64,000 bases of DNA from Tetrapyrgos nigripes (lineage: Eukaryota > Basidiomycota > Agaricomycetes > Agaricales > Campanellaceae). A program made the position numbers and the translations under genes. Where the stretch lies: positions 1 to 64,000 of the forward strand of contig JAACJM010000136.1 in assembly GCA_013368315.1 (NCBI GenBank), given 5' to 3'. Position 1 is the first letter of the stretch. Each line of letters begins with the position of its first letter. Positions 22,767-32,935 of this stretch are shown here, piece after piece. Under the pieces are notes generated by a model. The model did no database searches. It saw only the letters and a list, made by a program, of their open reading frames with translations, and was not told the DNA's origin.

Positions 22767-24147
22767 ATGGTTTTGTATGTGGTCCTTCTGTACAACATTA
22801 AAATTTATTTTAGCTGAGTCCTGGCATGAGATTAGAAGCAATGAGAGCGATGTGGATGGTATACATCTTATCTTACAAAATATTTGATTCCAATGCAGAT
22901 GATGTCAGGCAGTTGATGCTCCTGATCATTCAAAACCTTTTGATAACAAACAAATGAGGGTTTTTACAGATGCATTGACCCAGATGAGGGAAGAGAGTTG
23001 CATTACGAGGCTGAATGAAATGAGGCTGAGTTTCTTACACTCTCTTTCCGCATGTGGCTATGTTTAAGTGTTCCCGATTTTACCTGTCTGCTTCATTCCA
23101 CGTAATCTTCCATGTGATTTTCGTTTTGTTTGTTGTTGCTTTTCTTCTGCTTTGTTTTGCTTCCATACATATGTCATTTGTTTGTTCAGAGGCTGTAGGC
23201 AAACAACCTGTTTTCGCTTTCTCCTCTTTCTCTTCCCTTTACTTTCTGATTTTAGACTTTGCCCTCGCTTTTTATTCTCGAATCGCAGCATTTGCGACTG
23301 TGAGACTATTTTCGCCAGGTTTCTTCCTCACTTAGTGCCTCTATGTCTCCCGGTTCAACTGTGCCTGCTCCTTCCTGCCATTCCTGAATCAAGCTTACAT
23401 CTTTCCACTACCAACAAAGTCCATTCTACCTTTGACTTTTCTACATGGACTTTTTGTACATGGGTTCTTCAAGTATTCGGATGAGAAAGGTGGGCTTTAT
23501 TATCATAACATATGTTAACTTTCTTGTATTTTCCCTTTCTGTTTCCATTTCCTTCATGTTCTTCCATTTGGATTTTTGTTTTGACATGATTGCTGATGAA
23601 GTCTCTCATTTCTATAGTCTGTTTCCACATTCTGTATCTCAAAACCTGAAAATTTTCCTTCCGAACTCGAAAATCTGTTTGATGAGATAGACGCGTTTGA
23701 CAGCTGAATAGGTTTTGATGAGTGGAGATGGCCTTGTACCCGCCACGCATAGCATTGGCCCACACCCCTTTAATTAGCTATGATGCATTGGATGATAATG
23801 TTGTTGGTTGTGTCAACAGTAAGTGAAGTTTTTCCGTAACCTAAGCCTGACTAACTTGGGGTTTCAGTAACAAATACTTTCATTGGTAATCATGAGGTTC
23901 CAGAACGCTTTGCTGAATGATCTTCGCTAACAATGTTGCAGGCGCGGAACTAAATACAGAGGTATGAGGAGACCAACCTGGTGGCTATGCACTGAAAGCT
24001 GATGAGAAGGCAGTATCTTTTTGGCATGTTTTCTATGTTCGGTCAGTCTGAGAATACAAGCTTGATTAGGGTGCCACTGAATCAAACCATTTTGTGCGTC
24101 CATTCTTCTACACAGTGAGCTATGGCCCATTTCACTTCACAGCGAGC
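22767..24147. other. No gene recognised; pyrimidine-rich stretch and a family-B repeat
   Basis: The stretch 23050-23480 is pyrimidine-rich on the plus strand, so open frames there translate to Phe/Leu/Ser-rich text without domain character. A family-B dispersed repeat copy lies at 23702-23775. Confidence 0.5.
23702..23775 (-). repeat. Family-B dispersed repeat, inverted copy
   Basis: The minus strand reads GGGGTGTGGGCCAATGC, then GGTACAAGGCCATC and CATCAAAACC. This matches the plus strand at about 12515-12585 with few differences over roughly 65 bases. The two copies face each other across 11.2 kb. Confidence 0.75.
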
Positions 24148-24822
24148 TCATTGTTCAAGGAAATACTCTCTTTACATCCCTGATTGTGCAGTTCAATTGG
24201 ACTGTAGCCATCATTCCAGTTCAGTTCAATGTGCTCTTCAGTAAGTCTGCCTTCTGGCCTTCTGGTGTTAATGGCTTCGAGCAACTTCAGGACATTTCTT
24301 CTTCAAAGTGTTCAACAACACTGGTAAAGTCATGCAGTATGATGCCCAATTGATCAGGTCAAGCTGGATCTTCCCTACAATTCTCCCGTCTTTGGTTCCA
24401 GTGCTTGTGTCAGAGCTGGGCTTGCCAGAGGATAGTGATCCGCATCATGCAGTCTTGCTCAGAGCAGCTATAGATATATGCAGCAAACACGAGCAATTTT
24501 GCACGGACGACCTCCAGCAATACAACTCGACTACGTCATGCATGGACTTCATTATGAATAATATCACATTCAGAGACATATGGCAGGCAGGGCAGAATAC
24601 AGGTGTGTTCGACTCTTGTTGTATCTAGCATTGGCCTCTCAATTATTGTCTAACACGGAATCTGTCGCTACCTACATGCAGCAATGGTAATGCATCACCA
24701 CATTCTTCATTTTCCTACAGTGGGTGAATATCTTTTGGATACAGGTGTCATGGAGACCGCAAGTTCATTGCCTGCATATTGGCCCCACAGGAGGAGGCAT
24801 GTGCATTGAGCATTCTGTAAGC
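24148..24822 (+). pseudogene. Remnant of a conserved fungal hypothetical protein with a GPTGGG-C motif
   Basis: Open segments read VFNNTGKVMQYDAQLIRSSW, FPTILPSLVPVLVSELG, HEQFCTDDLQQYNST, CMDFIMNNITFRDIWQAGQN, and after probable introns HIGPTGGGMCIEHS near 24775-24820. The arrangement (Cys-rich, a closing H-I-G-P-T-G-G-G-x-C) recalls a family of small conserved fungal proteins of unknown function, from memory. Upstream exon limits are unclear, and a stop in one frame at 24352 suggests decay or a missed intron. Confidence 0.4.
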
Positions 24823-25490
24823 CTTTCTGTACGTGTTGAGGGTTCGTGAAGGCTGAAACCTTCAAAGTATGAGGCAGAAGTCACTGCGCAACCATTTCCG
24901 AATCCAGTGAGCCATTTGATATGTCCATATTATGCTGATCTTCTAATCTCCCCTAGTTTATTCAACTTCCGAACGGAACATCTTTGGAGGAAGCTTGGAA
25001 TCTGACTATGCAGGCTTAGCATAAACTTCAGTTCCAGAACTCTTACTACTTCCTACTACTTATTTCTGGTTTGAACCCTTTTTGTCCTAGTCATGACTTT
25101 AATTATGAGCACTTCTTTGAGCATCTTGTCCCTCGAATACAATCCTGCATGAGTGTCTCAGTGTCTGCGCACTGAACTGATGATTTTGCTCATGAAGTGA
25201 GCTTAGAATTTTCAAAAACTTGTAAATGGGACCCTTTTTTCAACAGCGCTGTGGTGTCTCCAGCTTCACGTTGCTTCGTATGTATTCAAATCATCTATAC
25301 CCCCTATACCTGACTGCATTTATATCACCTATACCCATATACCTCGTGTCTTGCTTTCTGAATATACTTATCTATTCATTGTTTTATTCATTATGAGTGA
25401 TCTCTGAAATAAGTGTGCTTTGTGACGCCTTGTTGACATGTTGTATACATGTTTGACTCATAGCTGGTCCATGCGCAAGATCGTGCTGAA
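24823..25490. other. No gene recognised; should contain any 3' LTR of gypsy 2
   Basis: No open frame with domain character. The expected 3' LTR of the gypsy element that ends here could not be confirmed by matching it to sequence upstream of the element. Confidence 0.4.
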
Positions 25491-25666
25491 TTACTCATTT
25501 TCAACATTAATGAGGTTGCGATTGAAATCGGGGTGATTTTCGTTTTTCCCTAATTTCCGGTTGGGACTGGGGAATGAGTGGTCCTTTGTTTTCGTTGTTT
25601 TGTTGGGTATTTTTGGGTTCCTGGGTATCGTTGTCTTGGGTATCTTTTCCCCCTTTTCTAAGGCCT

Positions 25667-26020
25667 CTAATTGTTCCTTCGTTGCATGTGGTTTGTTTGG
25701 ATTTTGCACTTGGAATTCTTCTTCAACATGCGTAATGTTTGCCATGTATTCTCTTCTTTGCCATAATCCCTCCATTTCACTAAATATTTTAATTTTTTCC
25801 TTTCTATCTTCGAGTCCACAATAGACTCTACTTCATAAGTCCCTGACCGCTCCAACTTGGTTTCATGTGGCTGTGGTTGGGGCCGTTTTCCCATCTCGTC
25901 TTCATCAAATTTTGATAGCAATTTCGCATGAAATACGTTATGAATACCGCTGAGTGAGCTTGGTAGTTTGATGCGGTAAGCATGGGTTCCGACCTTTTTT
26001 AGGATTTTAAAGGGACCCAA
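25667..26020 (-). pseudogene. Integrase C-terminal region and chromodomain of gypsy 2
   Basis: Begins MGPFKILKKVGTHAYRIKLP (the typical GPF...I..V.....L.LP region), then IHNVFHAKLLSKF, and ends in a chromodomain (YEVESIVDSKI ... YLVKWRDYGKEENTW). A stop follows after QTNHMQRRNN, with more open text to 25491. It is separated from the integrase core by a break near 26050. Confidence 0.8.
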
Positions 26021-26142
26021 GTACTTATAATCTAATTTCTTTGCAGGTCACTTAGTGGTGATATTTCGTGCGTCGAGCCATATGTAATTTCCTTCCTTAA
26101 AATCATCCGGGATTTTTCTTTGTTTGTGATTGGTATTCTCCT

Positions 26143-26700
26143 TCATTCCTGTGTTTTGAGATATTGGTGTATGGCTGACATCTCAGAAGCCTTTTGATGT
26201 GCAGCATGATTGCTGATACTTCGTATAGCGAATGTGAGTCGAGGGTGAAATCCCTTGTTCGCAAAGAAAGGAGACACGTTGGTGGTGGCGTGAGGAGCAT
26301 CATTATAGGCATATTTGGCTAGGGGAAGTAAATCATCCCAGTCGTTTTGCTCGTAGTTGACGAACATTCGAAGATATTGTTCTAACGTCTGGTTTGTCCT
26401 TTCAGTCTGTCCATCCGTCTCCAGATGATATGCGGTAGAGAAATTCAACTGAATTTCTAACAAATCACATAAGGCTCTCCAGAATTTGGATACGAACGTA
26501 GTCCCTCGATCGGAAATAATATCGTTAGGTAAGCCGTGTTTGCTGAATACAAATTTAATGAACAATTTGGCTAACGTTTCAGCACTGTCAGTGGTGTGAC
26601 AGGATATGAAGATAGCCATTTTAGAGGTTCAACATACCACTACCATAATGGCATCATGCCCATTTGATTCAGGTAACTCCACTATATGATCCACAGAGAT
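26143..26700 (-). pseudogene. Integrase catalytic core of gypsy 2
   Basis: Reads SVDHIVELPESNGHD, an in-frame TGA at 26629-26631, SKMAIFISC, then NDIISDRGTTFVSKFWR and DGQTERTNQTLEQYLRMF. The three acidic residues of the rve core are present. The frame is lost near 26143. Confidence 0.75.
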
Positions 26701-26794
26701 TGAGGACCACGGCCATTGCTTAATCGGAAGGGGCTTCAATAGTCCAAAAGGTTTATTTCTCCTCGCCTTTGCCCTATTGCATGTTTTGCATGTC

Positions 26795-27607
26795 CTAACG
26801 TATCTCTTTACATCTGGGCCAAAAATAAGTGCGTTGGATTAATTTCGTAGTTTTTCGAATGCCTGGGTGTCCCCTTAGCTTGTGATCGTGGTGTTCTTGA
26901 AGTACTTGTCGCCTCAATTCCGGCGATTCTGGTACATATATCACTCCATCCCTTAGTAGTATCCCTTCTTCAAACTTAAAGGGTCCTGGGCTTTCAGACT
27001 TAGCTATTTCTTTTCCCTCTTCAAAGTATTGATCTGCAGAATTTCTGATTTTCTGTAGCAGTAATTCTTCATTTATTTGGAGTCCTGCACATAGTCGTTT
27101 GGGCAGGATGAGTATTCGTTCATTCGCTTTGTTTCGTTCATTCGCTTCAGATTTCTTTGGGTAAACATCCAGTCTTCGTGTTAGGGCATCTGGTTTTCCC
27201 CCTAGACATCCTGGGCGATAGTTGATCATGTAGTCGAACCCTGATAGGAATTCAGACCATTGAGCCTGTCGTCTACTTAGTTTTTTCGTGGTCGTAAAGA
27301 ACTGCAGATTGTTATGATCTGAATATACTCGAACAGTATACTTAGAGCCTTCTAAATATGCTCTCCATTGGCCGAACGAGTCCACAATTGCGAGTAACTC
27401 TTTATCGAAAATGTCATAGTTAAGCTCAGCAGGACCCATGGCCCATGCGTGGAAAGCTACCGGGTGTATTTCACCGGTTACCAGATGTGGCTGTGAGAGT
27501 ATTGCTGCAATGGCGTAATCCGATGCATCTGACTCGACTACGATAGGTAGTGTGGGGTCAAAATGGCGTAGGATAGGAGCTTGGGTAAATGCAGTTTTGA
27601 GGAGGTC
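26795..27607 (-). pseudogene. RNase H and integrase zinc-finger segment of gypsy 2
   Basis: RNase H-like motifs: VVESDASDYAIAAIL (about 27540-27500), ELNYDIFDKELLAIV, VYSDHNNLQFF and LSRRQAQWSEFLSGFDY. The HHCC finger begins HHDHKLRGHPGIRKT; its cysteines (RTCKTC) are readable only in another frame, so there is a frameshift near 26800. The 5' side is cut by the inserted solo LTR. Confidence 0.75.
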
Positions 27608-27612
27608 GAATA

Positions 27613-27847
27613 TGTTGGAATTAAATGATAATGATCAAGTTACTAAGCTATTATGCATACGGCATCAATCAGATACTGCAGACATACGGTCAAATGATCA
27701 TACGGATATACTTAGACTATTTATATTATTATACTACTCTGATTAATGATATATACTTGAGAGTCAAGCGAGATACGTTCGCACGCTCTTACCCCCCACT
27801 TTGTGACTCTCGCTAAGACTATTTGCTAAGATAACCTAACTCTAATA
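27613..27847. mobile_element. Solo LTR (235 bp) inserted in gypsy 2, with 5-bp target duplication
   Basis: The insert starts TGTTGGAATT and ends CTCTAATA. GAATA stands on both sides (27608-27612 and 27848-27852). Removing the insert and one GAATA restores the host reading-frame register between the RT thumb text and FDLLKTAF, apart from one TGA codon. The interior has ATATATCATTAA and ATAATATAAATAG tracts like an LTR promoter. No internal genes remain, so it is best read as a solo LTR from recombination. Confidence 0.8.
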
Positions 27848-27853
27848 GAATAC

Positions 27854-28629
27854 TCATTGTCGTTGCAGAGTCCATTCAAATACTACTTTTTTCGAAGTTA
27901 AGGCAGTAAGTGGTTTCACTATCCCCGAATAGTTGTCTATAAATCGACGATAGAAGTTAGCAAAGCCTAAAAAACTTTGTAACTCCTTCAAATTTGTTGG
28001 TTCCCTCCACTGTCTAATTACTTCTACCTTTGCGGGATCCATAGATACCCCGTCCTTCGACACTATCATCCCCAAATACTCCACTGACTCGATGTGAAAC
28101 TCGCATTTTGAAGGTTTTAGGTGTAAACCATTTTCTTCTTAACGTGCTCTATATGCTCTTCTTCGGTCTCCGAGAATATTAATATGTCATCCAGGTATAT
28201 GACAACAAAGACGTCGATCATATCATGGAAGATATCATTCATGAATCGTTGGAAGACCGAGGGAGCGTTGGTAAGCCCAAAGGGCATCACAAGATATTCA
28301 AAGGCACTGTACCTCGTTCTAAAGGCGGTCTTCCACTCGTGGCCTTTGGCTACTCGCACATTATTGTATCCAACCCGTAAGTCTAGCTTTGTGAAGTGTT
28401 TTGCCTTTCGGAGGCGATCCATGAGGTCTCCTATCAATGGTAATGGATATTTATTTTTGATCGTTACTTTGTTCAATGCCCTAAAATCCACACACATGCG
28501 CAGACTTCCGTCCTTTTTTCTCGCAAATAATACTGGAGCTCCAATGGATGACTTTGATGCCCTGATAAACCCCTTTCCCAGCATTTCGTCTAAGTATTCC
28601 TTTAATGATTTTAACTCGGTTTCGGACAT
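27854..28629 (-). pseudogene. Reverse transcriptase of gypsy 2
   Basis: Reads [79 protein letters not shown] and [12 protein letters not shown]. Both catalytic motifs (KLDLR and YLDD) are intact here, unlike gypsy 1. The frame shifts near 28125 between the palm and [19 protein letters not shown], and it meets the solo LTR insertion at 27848. Confidence 0.85.
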
Positions 28630-28692
28630 ATTGTATAGTTTCCCAGGTGTCGGTAAAGGATTTTCTCCCGTGTCAATGGTAATGTCGTAAGG

Positions 28693-29700
28693 TCAGTGAG
28701 GAGGCATTCTCAATGCCTCTTCTGAGGAGAAGACCTTGACCCATGGGTGGTAAGGTTTGGGTATCATTCTTCATATTTCCTCTTCCTCTTTTCCCTCTTC
28801 TACGTCCTTCCTTTCCTTTATCTCAACCTTAGCTGTCTTTCCACTTATTTCTCCTAGAACTTGGCCATCCCGTGTTGGTGTTATAAATAGGGTATATGCC
28901 TCGCAGCCTTGATTTACTAGCATTGCGAAGGGTGCGGTGCCAATGAGACTGATTTTCGGAGTTTTTTGTGGTACTTGCGTTTGGTGTTTTGTGCTAGGGG
29001 TCTTACCCCCTTCTTTTATGTTTTTCTCCTCCTGTTTACTGGTCTGGGTGATGGGATTTTTCGAAGCAAAATATTCTTTCACTTCCGACTCGTGTAATAA
29101 TAGGGGGTCGTCCATCGTTAAGGTACATCACTGTAGTGGTTCCTCTTTTTCCTCTTCTATCCTCACTAAACTTTTCTTTGTGGCCGGTAAGCAATAGTTC
29201 TCTAATAATGATGCTTGCAACGTTTCTCCTCCTTCAAATGCGAAGGATAATTCTTTCCAATTTATTTGAGGATTAATCCTTCTTAGCCACTGAAATCCCA
29301 AAACTATCTGCGCAGCTGGATGAAGCTTGGTTATGAGCATATCCTCCTGGTGTGTCGTTCCATCCTCGAAATGTAATTGTATGGGTATCCAGTGTGTAAT
29401 TATTCCTGCTGAGGTTTGTTCCCCATCGAAAAGGGTTAGAGGGAGTGGTCGGGGAAGTGTCTGTAGTTTGTTCGAGTATTTTTTAGCTTGCCGGTAATCA
29501 AGAAATGATCTGGATGCGCCAGAGTCGATGAGTGCTGGTAAGTATTGGCTTTCTTTAGTGAATAATTTAGTTTGGATGATGAAAGCTTGTTCCGATCTCG
29601 AGGTTATAGATACTGCTGTTCCAAAGTCTTTTATTGGCGAGGGGCCGTTTTGCATAGGAATTACCGTTGCTCGTAAGTGAATGATACTGGGGGGGCTCAC
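28693..29700 (-). pseudogene. Protease and linker segment of gypsy 2
   Basis: A retropepsin-type motif (PALIDSGASRSFLDYR) and IVLGFQWLRRINPQINW are followed by an acidic, Lys-rich linker. The frame runs on into the RT with only TGA interruptions at 29128-29130, 28771-28773 and 28693-28695. The last stands in the string H-x-P-Y-D, where related elements have HRPYD, so the missing residue is probably Arg (CGA to TGA). Confidence 0.8.
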
Positions 29701-29898
29701 GACGCCTCCGGTAGGTCGTCCTGAGCCCCTTCTTCATTTCCCTGTCCCTCTATTCCTCTATTTCTTCTGCTTGTCCTTCTTCATCCAACTGAAATATATT
29801 TCCCTCCGAGTCATACCCATAATAGGTTTCCTTCTCATCTTCTTCTATTATTACTCCTCCCCTGGCTGCTTTGGCTTGTATTTGTGTTCGGCCCCACA

Positions 29899-30924
29899 TC
29901 AAATACATAATCCATTTTTCATTCGTCGTTGATGCTCCTCAGGTGTTAACCGCACGAATGGTCGATTCCTGGGGTTAGGAACTTGAGCTGCCCTTGCCGT
30001 TGGAGTTGTTCGATTTGCCTGTGAGCAATTACGGTTCCTATTTGCTTGAGTAGTGGGGCCTGGTCCTGCTTGGGCATTTTGTTGGTTTGTTTGAGTATTC
30101 GGTGGCGTCACTGTGGTAGCCACATACGTGGGATTCGCGTAGACGTTGGTGGTTAGTCCGGCCTTGTTGAAGGCCTCCCTTGCTGTGTCCAGGTCAAGTA
30201 GTCTGTCAACTACATCGTTGAATCCTTGTGGTATGTTCCCAGTCAAAGTGAGCCGGCTTCTTGGATCCTTTCTGATTTGTAATAATAGCCTCCATCTTAG
30301 TGCCGGTTCGTTGTATTGGGTTAGGAGTGATGCGTCCTCAAAGCATACCAGAAAGTCGGCGAAAGTTTCATTCACTCGTTGATGTACTCTGTCGAGAGCT
30401 GCCTGAGAATAAAGTTGTTCATCGTGTACTCCGAATAATCGACCAAACGTCAATACGAAGCTTCGCCAGTTATGTAAAGCAGCAAGATAAGTGTTTTGCA
30501 TCAATTCTCTTTCAACTAAGTTCTGATAATATCTCGCTGCTGCTCCTGTTAAGTATGAGGATGCAAAAGTAACCCTTGAAGCTTCAGACTCGTATAAAGT
30601 AGGTTTGGCAGTGAACATTCGTATGCAATCGCTTACAAACGTTCTCCACAAACTACGGTTACTTCCGTCAAATGAATCTGGTTTTCGTATTTCGAGTTTT
30701 CCTTCCCTTGCCAGTGCGTCTCTCCTTTCCCTATCCTCACCATTTCCTCCATTTCCTGTTGGACCTGGTTCTCCTGGGGGTCCCTGAGCTCTGTCTGGTC
30801 CTGGTGGCCCTGGAGGTCCTGGGTCCTGGGGCTCCCCTGTGTCCCTTTTTCCCTTGCTGACCCCTATCTCTCTGTGGATCTGGGTGATCTCCTGGTCCAG
30901 ATGATCCCTCCCCATCTTGATCAA
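29899..30924 (-). pseudogene. gag of gypsy 2 with a Gly/Pro collagen-like segment
   Basis: A Gly/Pro-rich stretch (GPPGPPGPDRAQGPPGEPG) precedes a retrotransposon gag capsid region (LEIRKPDSFDGSNRSLWRTF, FADFLVCFEDASLLTQYN). The zinc knuckle starts at the end (GLC-I-stop-C-GAEHK), with TGA at 29899-29901 between the first and second cysteine. The rest of the knuckle reads on in the same frame. Confidence 0.75.
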
Positions 30925-31909
30925 GTATTTCTGTTGGTCCTATAGTGGAGGATTCCGAAGGAGAGGTTGGTGGTGGTGAACCATGTCTAGAGGTGGGAGG
31001 TGATGGTGGAGGCCCCCCTCCCATTTGGGTTGTTAGAACCTTATCAGGAACCAATATGTTTTGTGGCTCTTGAGGTTCTCTTACATCGAGAAGAGATGGT
31101 TGCCTCCTCAAGGTTCTTGAACTCCTTCCACTGAATAGGTTTCCTCTTTGAGCTAAGTCTGGACCTGCCACCAAGATCTTCCCATTTGTCATTCCTGACT
31201 CTCGAGTCTCTTCATGTGGACTTGATTGGTGGGGTGGTAAGTCTCGTGGTCCTGAAAAAAATGTATTAGTATTCCTAACAGGTTGCTTACCTTTGTCTTT
31301 GGCTGAGATTCTTGGTGTGCTCGGCATTGTCACTGGTACCATTCCTTGAGAGGGTCTTGTTGGGATAGGTCTTTCGCTCGTCAATACCAAAATTGTGGGT
31401 TCACGTTCCTCATCAGTTACCATCTCTATGCGTGGTAAGTGTTCTTCCTCCCTTTCTGTCTCATCCCTTCTCCATGACCCTCGTACTGGTTCCCTTGTTT
31501 TTATATGAGTTGCCACTGGGGTATACCGATATCCCTCCATTCGTATTTCTCCTGGTCGTCTACGGCTTGGTAATGGTGTAACTTCGTATGTAGGTAAATG
31601 TTCCACTTCTTCTTGGATCCGTACCAAGCTACTAGTTGGTTGAAGGGGTCTCCCTCTTCAACTTGGAGAATTCATTAATTGTTGACTCAGATTATCCCGC
31701 CGTTGCTGAGGTGGTACATATTTTGGTACGTCCTTAGTTTTCATTTGTTTGTTTGATTGTTCAGGTTCAGTAGTTACGCTAGTTAAATCGCTTCGAAGAA
31801 CTGGATTAATCGGTCGAGGTGTTTCCCTTTGACTCGTTGCTCTCGAGTCTCGTGTGGGGATTGCAGATGCACTTCGTGAGGGTCCAACGTCTACAAGAAC
31901 GTTGCGCAA
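30924..31909 (-). pseudogene. N-terminal proline-rich gag leader of gypsy 2
   Basis: Open text rich in Pro, Ser, Arg and Thr (KDVPKYVPPQQRRDN, PSPPTSRHGSPPPTSPSES), with one in-frame TGA at 31658-31660 and a frameshift near the capsid frame at about 30900. The initiation codon is not clear. Such disordered leaders are common in basidiomycete gypsy gag proteins. Confidence 0.55.
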
Positions 31910-32162
31910 CTCTCTACATCAGGAAAAACCTAAGATTGAAATTTGTATAAAATACAGATATAAATTGTAACAATGGTAGTATTGAGTGTCAAGTCGGAGA
32001 AAATAAGGACATACTCAGTCATATCCGTAATATTGGTGGCATATCTCATCCAAATATGACAACGTAGTACAGTGCTGATCTTTCAGCCCAGTAGTACATT
32101 CCTCGGCTTTTAATATCTTATCCAAGAATTAGTGGTAGTCAACAAATTAGTCAATGAAAAGT
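31910..32162. other. AT-rich boundary between gypsy 2 and the coiled-coil ORF
   Basis: No reading frame, LTR match or inverted terminus could be identified here. The 5' end of gypsy 2 and the 3' end of the neighbouring DNA transposon should both fall in or near this stretch. Confidence 0.4.
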
Positions 32163-32935
32163 CTATGATTCGTCACCCGGAACAGCTGCTTCCAATGCTG
32201 ACACTCTTTCCTGAGCCAAATCTCTCTCAATACGTGCCAAATCTCGCTCTCTCAAAGCTAATTCCTTCTCCAGTGTCACTGCTCTAAGTTTAACATTGGT
32301 TGACGTGTGGGTTCGTACTAACTTGTCTAGCAACTGTTGAAGTTCGCGGACCTGCCAGAACAGCTGGTCCTCTCCAGAGCGAGCCATCTTCCTACTCTTA
32401 CGGACCAGAGTTTCCGTTCGGATGCCTGCCATTAGTGTCTTTGAGTGTGAAAAGAGAGCAAGTCAAAGAAAAAGAGAACGCATGACAGGGAGCGGCTTTT
32501 GATTCCAGTACCGCCAAATTGGCCTGCAAATCCTCGGGGTCAACTAGAGTCTTGTCTGGATCATCAAACCCCACAGCACCTCTAGACTGTGCAGTCAGCA
32601 GATCAGAAACGAGAAGAGAATAACATGATACACACGGTGACATCGCAATATCATCAGTCCCTACAGCAAAAGCTACTTCGTTCTCCTCCTTTTTGACCAT
32701 CAGCCAGTCTGGCAATGGTGATGGGGTTCTTGATGATGGAATGAATTCGGGTTCTTCATTTTCAGGGAGGTTTGCTGTCCTACCAAGAGTAAGGTTAATG
32801 ACACTGCCTTTGGCTGGAAGATATTGCAAAAGACATACTGAGAAGTTCTGAGAGGTTGTCGTTCAGACTTGGAAAGGGAGACAGAGGTTCTCGTTGAGAT
32901 CATTGAAATCAATAGTGTGTCGAGATGCCGCATCT
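32163..32935 (-). CDS. Small spliced ORF with acidic region and coiled coil, downstream of the Plavaka transposase
   Basis: Three segments on the minus strand: an N-terminal exon near 32935-32880 (RHTIDFNDLNENLCL), an intron (about 32876-32825, ending CTTCCAG), a middle exon (GSVINLTLGRTANLPENEEP ... DPDKTLVDPEDLQANLAVLE) and a last exon (32163-32400) with a strong heptad-like coiled coil (LQQLLDKL, LEKELALRERDLARIERDLA) ending in GDES and a stop. Splice sites are approximate. It lies in the same direction as, and directly downstream of, the transposase, so it may be a second transposon gene. I know no matching domain. Confidence 0.4.

Larger units (their letters stand above)
25491..31909 (-). 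mobile_element. Ty3/gypsy chromodomain retrotransposon 2, decayed
   Basis: The minus-strand order is Pro-rich N-terminal gag, gag, protease, RT, RNase H, integrase, chromodomain. LTRs were not identified at either end. In-frame TGA codons occur at 31658-31660, 29899-29901, 29128-29130, 28771-28773, 28693-28695, 27854-27856 and 26629-26631. Frameshifts lie near 30900, 28125 and 26800. A solo LTR of another element is inserted at 27613-27847. Sequence differs clearly from gypsy 1, so it is a separate family. Confidence 0.85.

Noticed and set aside
23054..23690. Hydrophobic plus-strand ORFs that look like membrane proteins
   Set aside because: The region is pyrimidine-rich, which alone yields Phe/Leu/Ser-rich translation; no conserved motif, and several frames look alike.
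30780..30835. Collagen-like Gly-Pro-Pro repeat as a separate structural gene
   Set aside because: It is in frame with the gag capsid region of gypsy 2 and is best read as a disordered gag segment.
31910..32160. 5' LTR of gypsy 2
   Set aside because: No TG...CA pair and no match to sequence beyond the 3' end of the element could be found by eye.
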